From Anoplolepis gracilipes (Eukaryota; Arthropoda; Insecta; Hymenoptera; Formicidae), in the NCBI RefSeq assembly GCF_047496725.1, contig NC_132976.1, positions 6,866,001 to 6,930,000 on the forward strand: a DNA stretch of 64,000 nt, in the 5' to 3' direction. Of this stretch, positions 28,921 to 43,300 are shown piece after piece. Under the pieces are notes generated by a model, which was not told where the DNA came from, ran no database searches, and saw only the letters and a list, made by a program, of their open reading frames with translations. Position numbers and translations under genes: made by a program. Within the stretch, counting starts at the first letter, position 1. Each line of letters begins with the position of its first letter.

Positions 28921-30999
28921 TATATAAATATTTCAATAAAAAAGAGATTCATCGAAAGTGTCTCAAAAATAATATCTAAAGAGTTTATAAAATTATGTAA
29001 TATGTATATTTTTAAACAAACAGAGTTTTCTAAATTGAAAAGTATCTCTTTTTTTCTGTACATTTCAGATAAAACTTTTACGTTCTAATATTTCTTACGT
29101 GCGCGAACTGCAATTAAACATGATACGTTTTAAATAAACATTTTAAACGAGAGTATTTAATAAAAGAGATACAAACGTAAGAATATAATATTGGAAAGTG
29201 AGCTCACAATCAGATTTCTCGGGTTTACTTTATATCATATATGTAAAAGGAAGTTATATTATTAAGAAAATTCCTAGCATTCCTTTCGGTATGGTACTGC
29301 TTTTCTCACGAGAAGCTACTAGAAATGCAAATAGATCAGAGTGCAGTTATAAACTGTGCAAGAGTGCACGGTATGCATTTTCGAAAGAAAATGAAATTGA
29401 TAAGTCTATTCTGAATTATTAATCTGTGAATTTTGCCAAAATCTAAGTATAAATTAAATTTAAATTATTTGAAAAATTAAATTTATAAATTTTGAGACAA
29501 CTTCTATATACATATTATTATATCTATATAATAATGCTAATAAAAATTCAAACAATCCATTTCCGGCATTATCTTCAATCTTTATGCAATAATTACTTAA
29601 ATTTTTTTTCAAAGCTGTAAAAAAAACCACTTCTAATATTTTTTAAATAACTTCTATTATGATTATAAGTTATATGAGTTAGGTTATTATAAGTTTGTAT
29701 TTGATTTAAAAACTCAGAACTGTTGCTGATATATGAATCGAATCTTATATTTCATTGTTCTGATAATACAATTCCGCGGAGTGCCAGTTTTCTAAATTTA
29801 TATAATGCCTATTTTTATTATTCTATACAAATGAACTCATAATTCATACATTTCATATATATAAATTGCCAGCATGATACCAGTTTTGTTTCCAGAACGA
29901 GTTCCTATCGTGCGGTCGCGAAGCAGCAACAATCAGGACCAGTCGAGTAAAGGCATTCGGACCTACATGTAGCCTATATCTATCGAAGGTTCCATGACCC
30001 ATCGGGCGCTTTTTTGCTTTATGTAGGATGCCTAAAGCGTGCGAGGCCTCGAAGAAGGTCGTTCGTACTTTCACGATCATAATCGAAATCGAAAGGGACA
30101 TATGCGAGAAATTCCAACAAAATCAGAATGTTCAAAATTCAAGAAACATTACAGCAAAAATCTTAATTACATTTCTTTCTTATCAATCTTTTACTACAGT
30201 TCTTAGTATGAAACTTAATATATGAAGAAAAAAGATAAATTAATTAAAATTAAATATCAAAATACATATACATATATTTACTCCAAGAAAACAATAAAAT
30301 TTAAAAGTAAAAGAGTAAAAGATAATTAAACTCGTTTCATCTAAAAAATTTTTTTCTTTATATTAGTTAAATGTTTAAATTTATTTTATTATCGATTTTA
30401 TTCTCTTGATCGCAAAAGTTAATATAGAGTTGTGATACCTGAATAAAGAATTTTTGAATTCTCAGATGGCACCAGGTTAGTTCTTAGAATTCTAAGCCTG
30501 ACATCATCTCTAGCTTATGTAATTAGTTAGAGAAGAAAGATGACCCAAGTGAAAAATGATCCTTTCTATTAAATGCACCATTAGAGCGAAATTTTTGCGC
30601 CGCTTTAAATATTGTTTTTTTTTGTATATTATATAAAATCTTTATTTAAAATCTTAAAAAAAGATAATGTTTATTTATTGATTTTTGTATAATTATATTT
30701 TACAATTATAACTTTATAAAAAAAAGAGATTTAAATTTACATCTCACAACGCATCATCTTTATCAACACAAACTAATTATTTAATAAAATAGCAAGGATG
30801 TATTACGTACCGCATAGTATTCGAAGCATCTTGATCCTGATGGTATTATAAATTATTTTAAGATAAGTCCGTTAATTTTTAATTGCATTTTTCACATTAT
30901 CTTTACTCTGAAACGAGAATATATGTATATTCACGTTTTAAAGAAGCAAAAAAAAACGAAAAAGCAGGCGAGTTAAAATGTGCACTTACAAGAAATGGA

Positions 31000-31394
31000 T
31001 AATATATTCACCGCCGGCGCGCACGCCAATTTAATAAAAACATCGCGCAAGAGAAAAAGACTTTACCTTCTCGCCTCCAGAAATCTCTGTCCATCGTCTG
31101 ACGTCATCTCCGGGGCGACTGGAGAACGGAGGTCACGTGTCGCGAACACACCGCCAGACGAAAGCTCAATACTTAGGCGCGGGCGGCCAATGGGTGAGTC
31201 GAAGAAACTCCGACGAAGCGTGTTGTCGCGCCGTCTCGTCGCCGGTTCGCCTCAGTCGAGCCGCGGCCGTCGAAGTGTGTGTATCGTGTTTGTGTCGCCG
31301 CGACTGAACCCCGCGAATTCTCGCCTACCCTATAAGTTGTAAACACTCTGCGCTCGTCCATTCCTCTATCTCGAGCCTCTAGAAGCAAGAAAAG
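31000..31394 (+). promoter_or_regulatory. GC-rich promoter and 5' UTR of Chd64
   Basis: A CpG-rich block unlike the flanking AT-rich DNA leads into the Chd64 start codon. An arthropod-type initiator TCAGT lies at 31252-31256 and would give a 5' UTR of about 140 nt. No TATA box stands 30 bp upstream of it. The GC-rich character continues into the first 200 bp of intron 1. Confidence 0.55.
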
Positions 31395-34300
31395 ATGGCC
31401 TGCAATAGAGCTGCAAAGTCCGGATTTGCCGCCGAGGCACAAAGAAAGGTGAGGAGACCGCGCGAAAAGGATTTGTTTTTCGACCCGCTTCTCGTACGCG
31501 CGATCGTTGGCATTCCTGCCACCCTGACCTAGTCAACCGTTTACCCTCCTCCCCACCTTAATGCCAGGGTGGACTCGACCTACTGAGGGTGAATTTTCGC
31601 AGGGCGCAGACGCGCAGCCCCGTCGTAGGAATTTGTGAATGCGCGTTTATAAAGCTGTGGTATTCACCTCAGCTGGGGTGACAAGACCATAATAAGGGCA
31701 AATGTGGCATTGAAATATCTTTCGATGAAGCGTTGATTATCATCGTGATATTTTTAGAAGTGATAAATATAAGATTTAATAGAAGGTTTATCGTTAAATG
31801 AGTAATTAAATTGCGATTTATTTTATTGATTTTTTTTATCTATAGGTATATGTTTTGAGTTGTAGCTTTAAGTTCAGGCTGATTAAAAAAAAAAAAAAAA
31901 AAAATAGATAATAATCGAAGTTGTGAAAATATGAAATACTGTCAAAACGTCATTGATTGTCTCATTATTAATGTAATACGTTAATGTCAAATATATAAAT
32001 AATATTTTTAATTGGAATATAATAGAAATAATTGTAATAATAAAATAGCAATTATTATTCTAGTTTCGCAAAATATATGGCAAACAATATTTTTAAAATT
32101 TAAGTAATTATAAACATCTACATTTTATTATATCGAAACAAAAATTAAATATTTGAAGATATTTGATTTTTTTATTTAAATAATAGATCTATATTTAGAA
32201 TTATGCTTTCTGTAGCTGTTTATAGGAAATTGTCTAATAAATATCTTTTGCAAGATAATTCTACTTCGAGCTACACGTGATCATAAATTTTCGCTCAAAT
32301 ATATTATTACAAAAAAAAATTACGATGTTTGCGTACCAATATAATGTGCGAGTATGGCACACACACAGTAAATAATGAGACAGGCTTTCGCTACTCATAT
32401 CTTCGCACTCGTTCACGTAGCTCATGCTTACCTTATCTCTGCCGTGTAGATAAACTTGTGAAAGTATCGAGAGAAAATTGTGTAAATAACAGAATAAAAT
32501 GACAGATATAAACTATTTAAGATTTTAAACAATTATCTTTCACATATCTCATATTTTTCATATATCTCTTTTGCTGCAATTAAAAAATTCTTGTTTTAAT
32601 AATTAATATATTTCTAGTTTTAATCGTACAGCAGTTGTTGAAATGCATTATAATTTTGCAAGAAATCTCTTTGTACTGATTGTGAGAAATGCACGCAACG
32701 ACTAATAAAATTTGCGATAGATTATCTAGCTTCACAAACCTTTGCATTAAGTTCCATACATACGTATCGCGTTTATCTCACAGCTGTGTTTAAATGTGTG
32801 CTCATACATTCGTCCGCTTTCACAATTCTGAGACAAAACAGTTTCCGCCAGCCGTAAGTCACTTTGTAACACAAACCCATGTAAATACCTTAATCGTATG
32901 ATATTTATTCACGTATATACATATGACCTAAGGTAAAATTTTTGAAAATATAATTGATAACGCATTCTTTTCTTAAAAGAAAAATCTTGAAAAATTAATT
33001 GACTATGTAAAAAACATATATATATATATATATATACGATTTCGAAAATTTATTACACAGTCATAAATTAACTTGACCGTTACGATAAACAATAAGAGAT
33101 ATCTTTCACAAATTTTTGTGGTATAATAAAAGAACTAAAAATTTTTTTTTTCATATTTATTATCGTAAAATAAAAAAAACAGACTTTAATTTTATATGTC
33201 GTATTTTTCATTTAATAAAATTATTTCAGGAGTGCGAAATATACAGAACATGCAATCAATTTCACAAAACATTATTACTTTAACTTGCTAATCATAAGGA
33301 ATAAATGCAAATTATACTGCTTATCTTAAACATTCTTGAATGTTTAGAATGCAAAAATTATTGACGTAAATCGTTTAATAATCATGTAACTTTTGAATTA
33401 TGCATTCCATGTAAATAGTGACGATAAACAATCAGATATAATTTTGTGATAAAACAAGATCTTATGCGGAGATAATCAATACCAGGAATAATGAAAATTG
33501 CACACATTAAACCTTTAGTTTTATTTGAAAATTGCATTTTTTTGTATATTTAATGTAATAATATTTTTAAGAAAAAAATTGTTTCCAAAATTCAATAAAA
33601 ATCGGACGTTTTATTGAATAAAATATTTATATATTTATTTTAATCAATAATAATATTTATTTATTTTATTCAATAAAAATCGACTGTATACACCTATATT
33701 TTTTGTAAAAACAAATAAAAATATATAAGTAAAAATTATAAATTATAAACTTGATTAATTTGTTTGAATATGTGATCAAAAGAGAAAAGTTAATTTTTAT
33801 AATACGCACTCACAAAAGATGTGTTCGTTATTTCGCGACATTGATTCCCTTTCCTCACCCCAGATATTCTGTGGAATTCAGTGTTGCATTCACGGTATTT
33901 CGTTCCGTAAGCGGCAACAGCTGCTAGGCGGTCGTTTCTTTCGAGGGGAATTAAAATAAGATTCACACAGAGTTACCGAAGAAGGGAGCGTCCCTCACGA
34001 AACCAGGTGACCATGGTACACTTCTTCGACCCTGATCGTACTACAACCCTTCTCTCTCTATAAAGCTTCAATATTTCTCTCTCATGCTACCATACTCGAA
34101 ATTACGTTATCTCACAATGAAGGATCGATATCTTTCTCCAAACGCAGCAGTATGTATCAATGTTTGCCTGTTTACTTCTTATTTTTTTGTAGAAAATCCG
34201 TGTTATTTTTACATTGTTAATTTCACAGTGTTTCAAAGCGTGAAATTAATTCGAGAATTCATTATATTTAATAATATGAAAGAATATATATTTTATATAC

Positions 34301-37300
34301 AAAGAAATTCTTTATCAATAATTTTATATACAAAGAAATTCTTTATCAATAATTTCTTCAGTGTGGATTAGCATTTAATATTCCTGCATTGAATACTTTA
34401 AGTACTGCGCTCAGAAACATATCATCTTTCTCGAGAGAAGTAGGAACTTTATCATCAAGTGGCACTTCATCATCAATATTCGCTAAGAATGGAAATATAC
34501 CGAATGTTACCACATGCATGAGTAGTGAGTCATTTTTATCAATCTTTTTTCTTCCTCCGTATACCACAATTTCCTAAATCTCATATTGTGAATTATATAT
34601 ATATTACTTGCTATTTCCATTTCATTATTATAGAGTGTCTTGTTCTGGATATATTTAAAAAATTTACAATATAATTTTTAGTAAATTAAATTAAAAATTA
34701 AATAAATTTAAATGAAAGTTAAAAAATTGCATTCTCCAATTTTTTCAATAATCAATTTTTTAACAATCACACAGTTGAATTTTTCACAAAATATATATTT
34801 TTATTTCATAATGGAGAAGTAATATTGTTTTTACAGCTTGTAAAACACTTAAAAAGTACAATTACAATTATAAACAGTTGTTTTGCATTTTAATGAGAAA
34901 CTAAAAAAAATCCATAAGGCGAAAATACATACTTTACGAATCGCAATACTGAAAGATATTCGTCGCAATAAGTTTGTGGAGAAGCTCACACTCATTACGA
35001 ACTAAGATATGCTTATCGTCTGTGGAATGCAGTTCGAGCCAACTCGTTATACTTCACCGGTACGAAATCATTTGTCTCAGACTATGGCGACGTGTATGCA
35101 ATAAGATTAAGAGTGACGTTGCATATTGTGACCTGCCAGACGCTCAAAAAGAAAAAAAGAAATTTATCAATTTCAAAACTGGCTACATTTTTTCAAAATT
35201 CTATGACTAAGAAACATTATAAAAAAATCCTTAAGGTATGATTATCTACTAAAGTTTTCTAAGAAAAAGAACCATTAATATGTACTGAAATTCTATTAAA
35301 AAATCAATTTATATTTCATTGACAGCAATGATGCCACATATCCAACGACAAAAAATTTAATGACTTTTTTATATTATACTAAAAACAAAGAACACATGAT
35401 GTAAATTATTATTATTATTATTAATAACAGAAAGTATTGTTAAATTATGTGATTAATAATTATTATCTAATAATTAGAAGTAAGAAAATTATTATTATGC
35501 ACAGGTGCAAACGTTAATTAAAATTCGTTACAGCTACAACATCCGTTAATATATGACGTTCCAAGATAACAGCAACACGCTATAATTCCGAGGTAGCATT
35601 AAAAACATAATTACTATTATCAGTGCTATAAATTAAAACCTGTGAGCCATGACCATCTCCCATAATTGCTAGAGTTCAATGTGCCTGTCTGTTTATACAA
35701 GCCACCGGAAGAATAAATACATATGATTATTAGCTACTAACATCAGGTGGGATAATATTATAGGCATTACAATCTCGAACAAATCTACTTTTTCCTTTGG
35801 GAGAAGAATTAAATTTATTTTCATTTAGTCACACAAAGGTGTATTATTATAGGGCATGTTACACCCTCTTTCAACGCTCTTTGAATATAACAGCTAATAT
35901 ATTACTATCATGATTGAATGAACCAAACATCAGTATACTGCAACTTTACATCAAAAACATACATGTACCTATGATGGTGGCACAAATACACATCTATAGA
36001 TGATATACAAGAAAATTTGTCTAATCTTTTGTAATATATTTATCTTGAAGCGTTTTATAATTTTTTATTCTCTTTGTTTCATTATTATAACAGATAAATT
36101 ATTTTTTAATTTTTTAAGTATATATATTTTATGTAACTCTTTTATCTTTTCTATATATGTGTAATTATCTGCTGTTGTTTTGTTGTATAGTAATCTTTTC
36201 CCTAGAATTATTATTTCGCAGTAACTTACTGACAGTACAGTCTTTTCTACGAATACCATGCCATACGATGAATGTGTAGTATTATAACCGTACTCTAAAA
36301 ATAGAGATGCTTCATCCCCAAAGAGGATATCTGTATTAACGACCGGAAATAGAATAAAGTGATTTCCGTTCTAGGAGCGAATAATGAAGAATAAGGATTC
36401 TTTGCGCGCGTGTCTTATTATTCTTACGTCCCTATGCAAACAGCAGATAAATCATTTGATATGCAATTTCATCTCTTGGTTTAAGTTTGTAATACTACAT
36501 CAAGATTGTAATTAGCTTAAAAATGAAATTTTATTAAAAGTAATAAAAAAGAAAATCAAGTTACGTGTGAATTAAATTAAAATATATTAATATGTACGAT
36601 AAAATATATTAATATGTATTTTCATAAAATTTAATTTTCAAATAGTTAACTAATTAAGAAGTATTAAAGACTTCCGTATATAACATTTTTTGATGTCATA
36701 ATATAATTATAATTATATAATTTTAAATGACAAAACAATAACAAAATGTTATATGTAATATATTAACAACCAACAGAATATTAATTATTCTAGCATTAAA
36801 AAATATTAATTACGTATAGAACATTTTTAAAATGTACAACTAATTTAGCTAACTATAAATTCGTGAAACGTCATCATCGCATTCGACATATCATTTACGT
36901 GAGCTACTACAGCTGATAAAAGCATTATCGTGTTTCGGAAGTGCATTACATGTGTCAGAATCGGGAATGATCATATATTCACTTTTATTTCGCTTATTTC
37001 TTTAATCTCTTTCTCTTCCGTTCAATATTAAATTCTAATATTCAATATAATAAAAGGACATTATAATTTACATTTCATATCATTGCAAACTTCAACTTAC
37101 ATGATATAAAATCTAGATAAAGACAGATTAGCTTTCATTATCATCATAAATTTAATGTAAAACTTTCAACATCTTAAATCTTACTGATTATTATGTATAA
37201 ATACTGCATACCTTACAATTTAGTTGGAATTTCATTATCATACATTCCTCTAAGCTTATCTAGGAAGATAAAGAAGTATTTACTTTATTCTATGCTTAGG

Positions 37301-40300
37301 AAATGTTGTTGGAGAAAGCACTTAATTCTTAAACTTGTAGAACAGAACATTAAAAAACGTGGATAATGAAGGTTGTCCAGAAAACTTTCTCCACATTGTG
37401 ACTCATTCCACAGCATAGCTTCTTTCTTATGTCATACTCCCGTCGGATGACATACTACCTCTAGACAACTTTAATTATCGATATTTCGCATATATACTTT
37501 ATTGCTTTAAATAAACATTTTCTTTTCAAATGAATTATCTAACCACTCTTATATGTAACATTTTCATTCAAGCACTGATTGCAAAGTACAAGCTTTATGA
37601 AAAAATGCATTTAGTAGTTAATTTTAAACTAGGCAAAATTGATGAAATAAAGATTTAAAGCAACATGATAAGAAAATTTTTTAAATAACCAAATTTACAA
37701 ATATTATTAATTAATATAGTACATTTTTTCCTAAAAATGTTAATAATATTTTATATTAAATAAACCAAAACAACGAAAAATTTTTTAAATATAAAATTAA
37801 AATTGTGTCAAAATAGTTTTGATTGATAACTAAATTAAAAAAGAAAATAGAAATTGCATCACGCAGACATATCATATAAAAGGAGAAAGAAAAGGAAATA
37901 TGTAGATATATTAATTACAGATATAATAGGAGTGGAAATCAATTGTAACAATATAACAGGAAAAGCATTAATCGTAATCGATATTACGATATTTCTATAT
38001 CTAATATAATTTAGAATGTGCAAAAATTGCCAATAAATGAAGATATTTTTAGCGCATATTCTTGAAAATTCATTCAAAAATCCGTTCTTCTTTTACATAA
38101 ATTCTTTAGCGGTTACATTAATAATTTGCTACGTAAGATCTACGACTATGAATCATGAATGAATTATTGAGTGCACAAATGATGAGCGAGTTTCAAAGAC
38201 TTCGCTATGACCTCGACAGGAACCCCATGACCTTGCATTCTTCTCAATTAGCGGCTATGGGTTCCCATGACTCTTGCGAGTTGTATGGTTGAAACAGAGT
38301 TCTTCGAAAACCTACCATTGAAAATGGAGCAAATTTTACTTATTGTTTAACTTTATGTTTAGAAAAAGTTGGCAAATATTAATATATGTATTTTTATTTA
38401 TTTTTTTTTGAGAAAAAATATCTTGAAGTATTTGAAGAAGAATATGTTGAAAATTAAAAGAATAAATTAAATTTATAACGCATACATGTATATGCATAAT
38501 ATACACTTACATGCTATCTTGTTCCACACTTTTACATGACTATCTCTCGTCCGTTTTTTTATTACTCATTCATACACGATTGAATGCAGTTTCTTATAAC
38601 GTGCAAAACCTCGAAGAGATCGCATTCGTGGCTCGTGCGAATTTAAAGATGACGTTATTCCTTGTACCGTCATAATGAATATTTTAATGTGTATTCAAGT
38701 TCTTAAATGGTCAGTATGGAAATTTGTACACATACATTAGCACATATATATGAGAGTCAATAACATAGATGATTAAGTAGAGAAAAATTGAAATCGCATG
38801 ACTTTGATATTAATATTAAATTATAAAAAATATCGCTTCAAAACATTATATATTATTAAATATGTAATACTAATAATAAAGTATGTTTATAATAAAACAA
38901 TGAGCCAGTATTATAAAATAATAACAACATAACGAATGTTATTTAGAATTAAGTTTATCTAACATCGGATACTGACTACTTATATACTGAGAAACTATAA
39001 ATAGTTTATAAGCGCAATGCAATATTTAGAATTATCCATCTTCTGCTAAACAAGCTACTTTAATCAAATCCTTTTTATTCCAGTTTAAATACGAGACATA
39101 TCACATGCAAATAAAGAATATTTTAACGTATTGTTCAAGTTACTTAAACTACAAATTTAACGATTTTTTATTTAATGGTGAATTTCAATCAATTTTTTAA
39201 TTATATATATTTTAATGAACGTTAAGATAAAAGAAAACTCAAGAAACGAGATTATAATTGGAATGTTAAAGACAATATATCTAATAGAAATACATCCAAT
39301 TTGTACTTTAAATAAAAGAGTTGTAGGTTCTTTAATAACATATTGTATTCTTTTTATCATGTTCCGATACGTACGCAGCTGTGATACTCTTTCGAGCTGA
39401 CCGTTCTCTTCTCGTTTAGAGGTCCTTATACGGCCAAGAACAACCGGGCAACCTTTGTTCACAATATCCTTTTAACTCTTCGAGAACGCGTATGATCGGA
39501 CAAGTCGCATAAGGGAATTATGCAATGAATCGGTCTTACAAAGTAGGTCAACGACGGTAATACATTTTTGACGGTAATACATATACATGTTATACGTTGT
39601 ATACGATAAGTTTAAACCCTCGTAACGAGCGTGCACCTTATAAGGGCAGTCGTTATGCACGATTGCGAACTTCCTTTAGAAAGGAGATCCTCTGCTCGTT
39701 GTCCAAGAAGTCCATACTAATATGCAAATCAATCAAGTTCTTAAGGTCTTGTATATCCACGCATCCTTGAAGAATCAAAATCTATACGATTTTTTAGTAC
39801 ATTTCGAATTGTAAAAATAGATCAGGGATAATTGCTTACAAGCAATTCCATTATATTTTCAGCGTTTTACAATTATTTTAATATACGTATATCTGTATGT
39901 GTAAATAAATAAAATATATAAATTGTATTATTATTGATATTATTATTAATAGTTTATAACACTGGTGCATTTGCATTAGTCGCAACTAGGATGTTTTGAT
40001 ATCAAGTCGTTCAGTTGTCAGACATCTGGCAAGATTACGATCATCCTAGTCAATAAGCAAAACGACTCTGCACATCGCGACATAGTCGAGCAATTCGTTC
40101 AATCTGGCTTGCGCTTCATTGACGGCAACAGACCTCTGACCTAATTCTTGCGACCATGAACGTGTGAATGTTACACATGATGATCAATGTCGTCTCTAAC
40201 AGCACATGATAATAACGCATCGTAATTTTGTAATTACAGTTTCTTTTTGTAAAAACTTTTTTTTAAAACTTGATCCTTCACATCGTTAATGCATTTCAAT

Positions 40301-43300
40301 TATTTCTCTACGACTTGGTAATACTTGAAAGCTCGATAATATTATAATACATTACGAGCGTAATGTTAGATAAAAATATCAATAAGGGAAATTTAGAAAA
40401 ATCGAAACTATCGTCTTTTGGATTCTAGGTATTCATACACGAGTACTTTTACATAAACAGTTTGACAAATTATATAAAACAACTAATGCTTTGCTTCCAT
40501 TTTCACAAAAATAATTCTAATTTATATGACACAAGATATAATCTTGATAAATCTCATTAATTGTTAACATCTGTCACTAACTAGCTACGATGTAATTTTT
40601 ACAAACTTGATGAAATTAGTCACATAAATGCATGAAGACTTTTTCAAAGGATACCTTTTTTAAGGATAAACAACCACTAATTTAAAAGTCGATAAATTTA
40701 TTAACGGATCTTATTGTGGAATTCAACATACAAAGAGTTTCTTTACAACTTTGAGACGCAACTTCGTGATAACGCGAGTATTATGTGGCTTACACGAAGA
40801 ATGTAAGCCTCACATAACTTTTAACATAAGGAGGCTCTTCAAGCCCTTCATATTTTAAGAGCTTGTTGGAAAGAATTCGAGGTTCAAAATCTTATAGTAT
40901 GCCGAAGAGATATCTTCGTATCTCACATCTCTTTTTCTTTACACTGCTCTCCTTTCCTCTCATCCACCTCTATATAAATGCTACGACAAACTATCTCACC
41001 TCTTGGAATTCGATACGAGATAACCATTGCTGATCTTATTGTTGAATCGAAATATTTGTATAATACTCTCTAAAGATAAGCTTCTCATAGGTTAGATCGT
41101 TTGTATTTAGAAACTTCTTGTTAATGTTTACATTTAAAATTCTATTCGGATCTTTTTATTTAAAATATTTTCTAGTATGCAGTTACGAATATAATCTTCT
41201 TCAAAAATATATTCTTTAAAAATTTTAAACTATTATAATAAGTGCAAAAATTAAACAGCATTCACAGATTAAAAGAAACAATAAAATTTGTACACTGAAT
41301 TCGAGAATTAATAGTATAAAATACAATTTATTACTATGATAAATTGCTATGATAAAAAGCTTATCGCATTTTCTCTTTTTTAATTAATTTGAGTGACTAT
41401 TGCCTGGTTTGACTTACTCTTTGATGTACAATATTTATAATGCTGATTATTCTATACCAGCTTTAACCTTGATATTGATAAGATAGACAGTTATCCGGTG
41501 ATATCATACTTCTAGAGAGAATCATTAATATATAAAATTACAATTCAAATTCAACTTTTCTATATATTGGCTTATACATTGTTATCTTTATATATTCACT
41601 AAGAATGTTACTAGTAATATTACAACAATAATTCATAATAACATAAAAACTATCTTTAAATATTTCAAAGTTATTTCTTTTTATCAAAGAAATGTTTAAA
41701 AAATCACATATAAAAGATTATAATTATATATCTTATTAATTTATTTCATAATATCATCACAAAGACAAACAAAGCCATAAAATATTTTCGATGATGATGA
41801 AATATTTAATTAACATAAAATCATCAGGCAGCATCTTCGAAATTTATGCCACGTTACTTATTTGTACATCGTGCTTCATGCATGAAATAGCAGTCCAAAG
41901 TGTCACGAGCCTTTTTCGCGCCTATGCTAAAACTTGTCACTCTTTTCACGTTAATGAAATTATCGTGCGCTTACTTAATGTCTAAATATAGAAGCGATCG
42001 TATTCTATATTGTTAATGACGGTGACCAGGGTATCGCGTGCATTTTTTAGGAGAATGCGCTTTGCTATCATCGAGGAATGTGCAACTACGCGGAACAAAA
42101 GTAAATGACCGAGTTCAGATATTAGTTAAATCTATAACATTTTTTTATGAATTTAAAGTCTTAAAATTCAAATTTTTCATTTTCCCTAATCTTTTAAATT
42201 AACATTGGTCTGATAATAATAATTTATTTGCCTTTATATTTCATGTTTTTGCACATACAACATGACAAATATTACAAAAATTTGACTCATACTAAGTAGA
42301 AATTCTTTCAGCAAATTAATAATTACATAAAATACACAATTAAAATTTGTATTTGCTAGATACAATTAAATATATATAATTTAGAGAAATAAAATTATAA
42401 TTTTTAATTAACTATAACTGAACTATTAGTTAAATATAAAATTTTTAATAGTAATCAATTTTTGTGTCTCTGACATTAAAAATTATTTTTCATTTTGTAT
42501 AGTAAAATTTATTATTAGAGTAGACTCAAATTACGCGCGTGTTCAAAAGGAATTTTTATTAAACAGAAAATATATTGCATAACTAATAAGTCAATAGACA
42601 TGCGATAGCGATACTCAATTGTGTAATATTCTTTTATTTGCTTCTGATCTGAACTGTCAGAAAATTATTAAAATTGTATAAAACAACTTAATATAACAAT
42701 AATAAATATATATACATAAATTTCGAATAAATAAATAAATTAAATGCAGATTAAGTTTTAGCAATTAGAGTAAGATTTCCGGTGAAAATATGTTTATGTT
42801 ACGGCATTATTTGCGAACTTTGTGGTTTATACAATATTCGACACACTGCAATAAAATTTATTAATGACTATGTTGTAAAAGAATAATGCAAAACAAATAA
42901 TAAAATATATACGTACAAACGCCGATATTTTTGTTGTAAAGATAATAAAAAATAATCTTATAAGAATTGCGAAAATAGAAAATAAAAATTGCGGAAGCTT
43001 AATCATAACTAATATTCATAAAATACTAAAAATGTTTACACAAAAAATTAATATTACATGTTACAATTTTATTTCAAGAGATTATCTCAAGGAAGCGCTT
43101 AAAATGCATCTCTTTGCTACGTAGCGATACAGATGTATATACAATACATCTGTGCATTATACATGCGTTCATTTATGCTCTTTATGGACGATAATGTTTT
43201 CAAAGGAAACACGTCGCAGAAATAGTTTCGCGCTGGAATCGCTTTACAGTGACGCACCAAAAATCTGAAACTGCATCCGCTATAAAAATACTTTCACGCG

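Larger units (their letters stand above)
24780..31000. other. Intergenic region between Dys and Chd64
   Basis: AT-rich DNA with no supported gene. An open frame of 236 codons at 27630-28340 exists on the plus strand, but it is low-complexity (Ile/Tyr/Asn-rich), runs through TA microsatellites and spans a perfect hairpin, so it is not accepted as coding. A hairpin at 28013-28110 and a foldback element at 28531-28920 are listed separately. A GC-richer patch lies at about 29870-30080. Confidence 0.6.

Noticed and set aside
29853..30101. Minus-strand frame in a GC-richer patch, with a partial hairpin around AGGCATTCGGACCTACAT
   Set aside because: The pairing has a large asymmetric bulge and the peptide shows no family features; kept only as a compositional patch.
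30980..31442. Open frames on both strands over the Chd64 promoter
   Set aside because: They lie in the CpG-rich promoter and 5' UTR, where long chance frames are expected; the Chd64 start at 31395 is well supported in another frame.
34974..35210. Plus-strand frame in a less AT-rich patch
   Set aside because: No homology recognised, and the peptide ends in low-complexity Lys/Phe. No matching splice phase to the nearby candidate exon could be argued.
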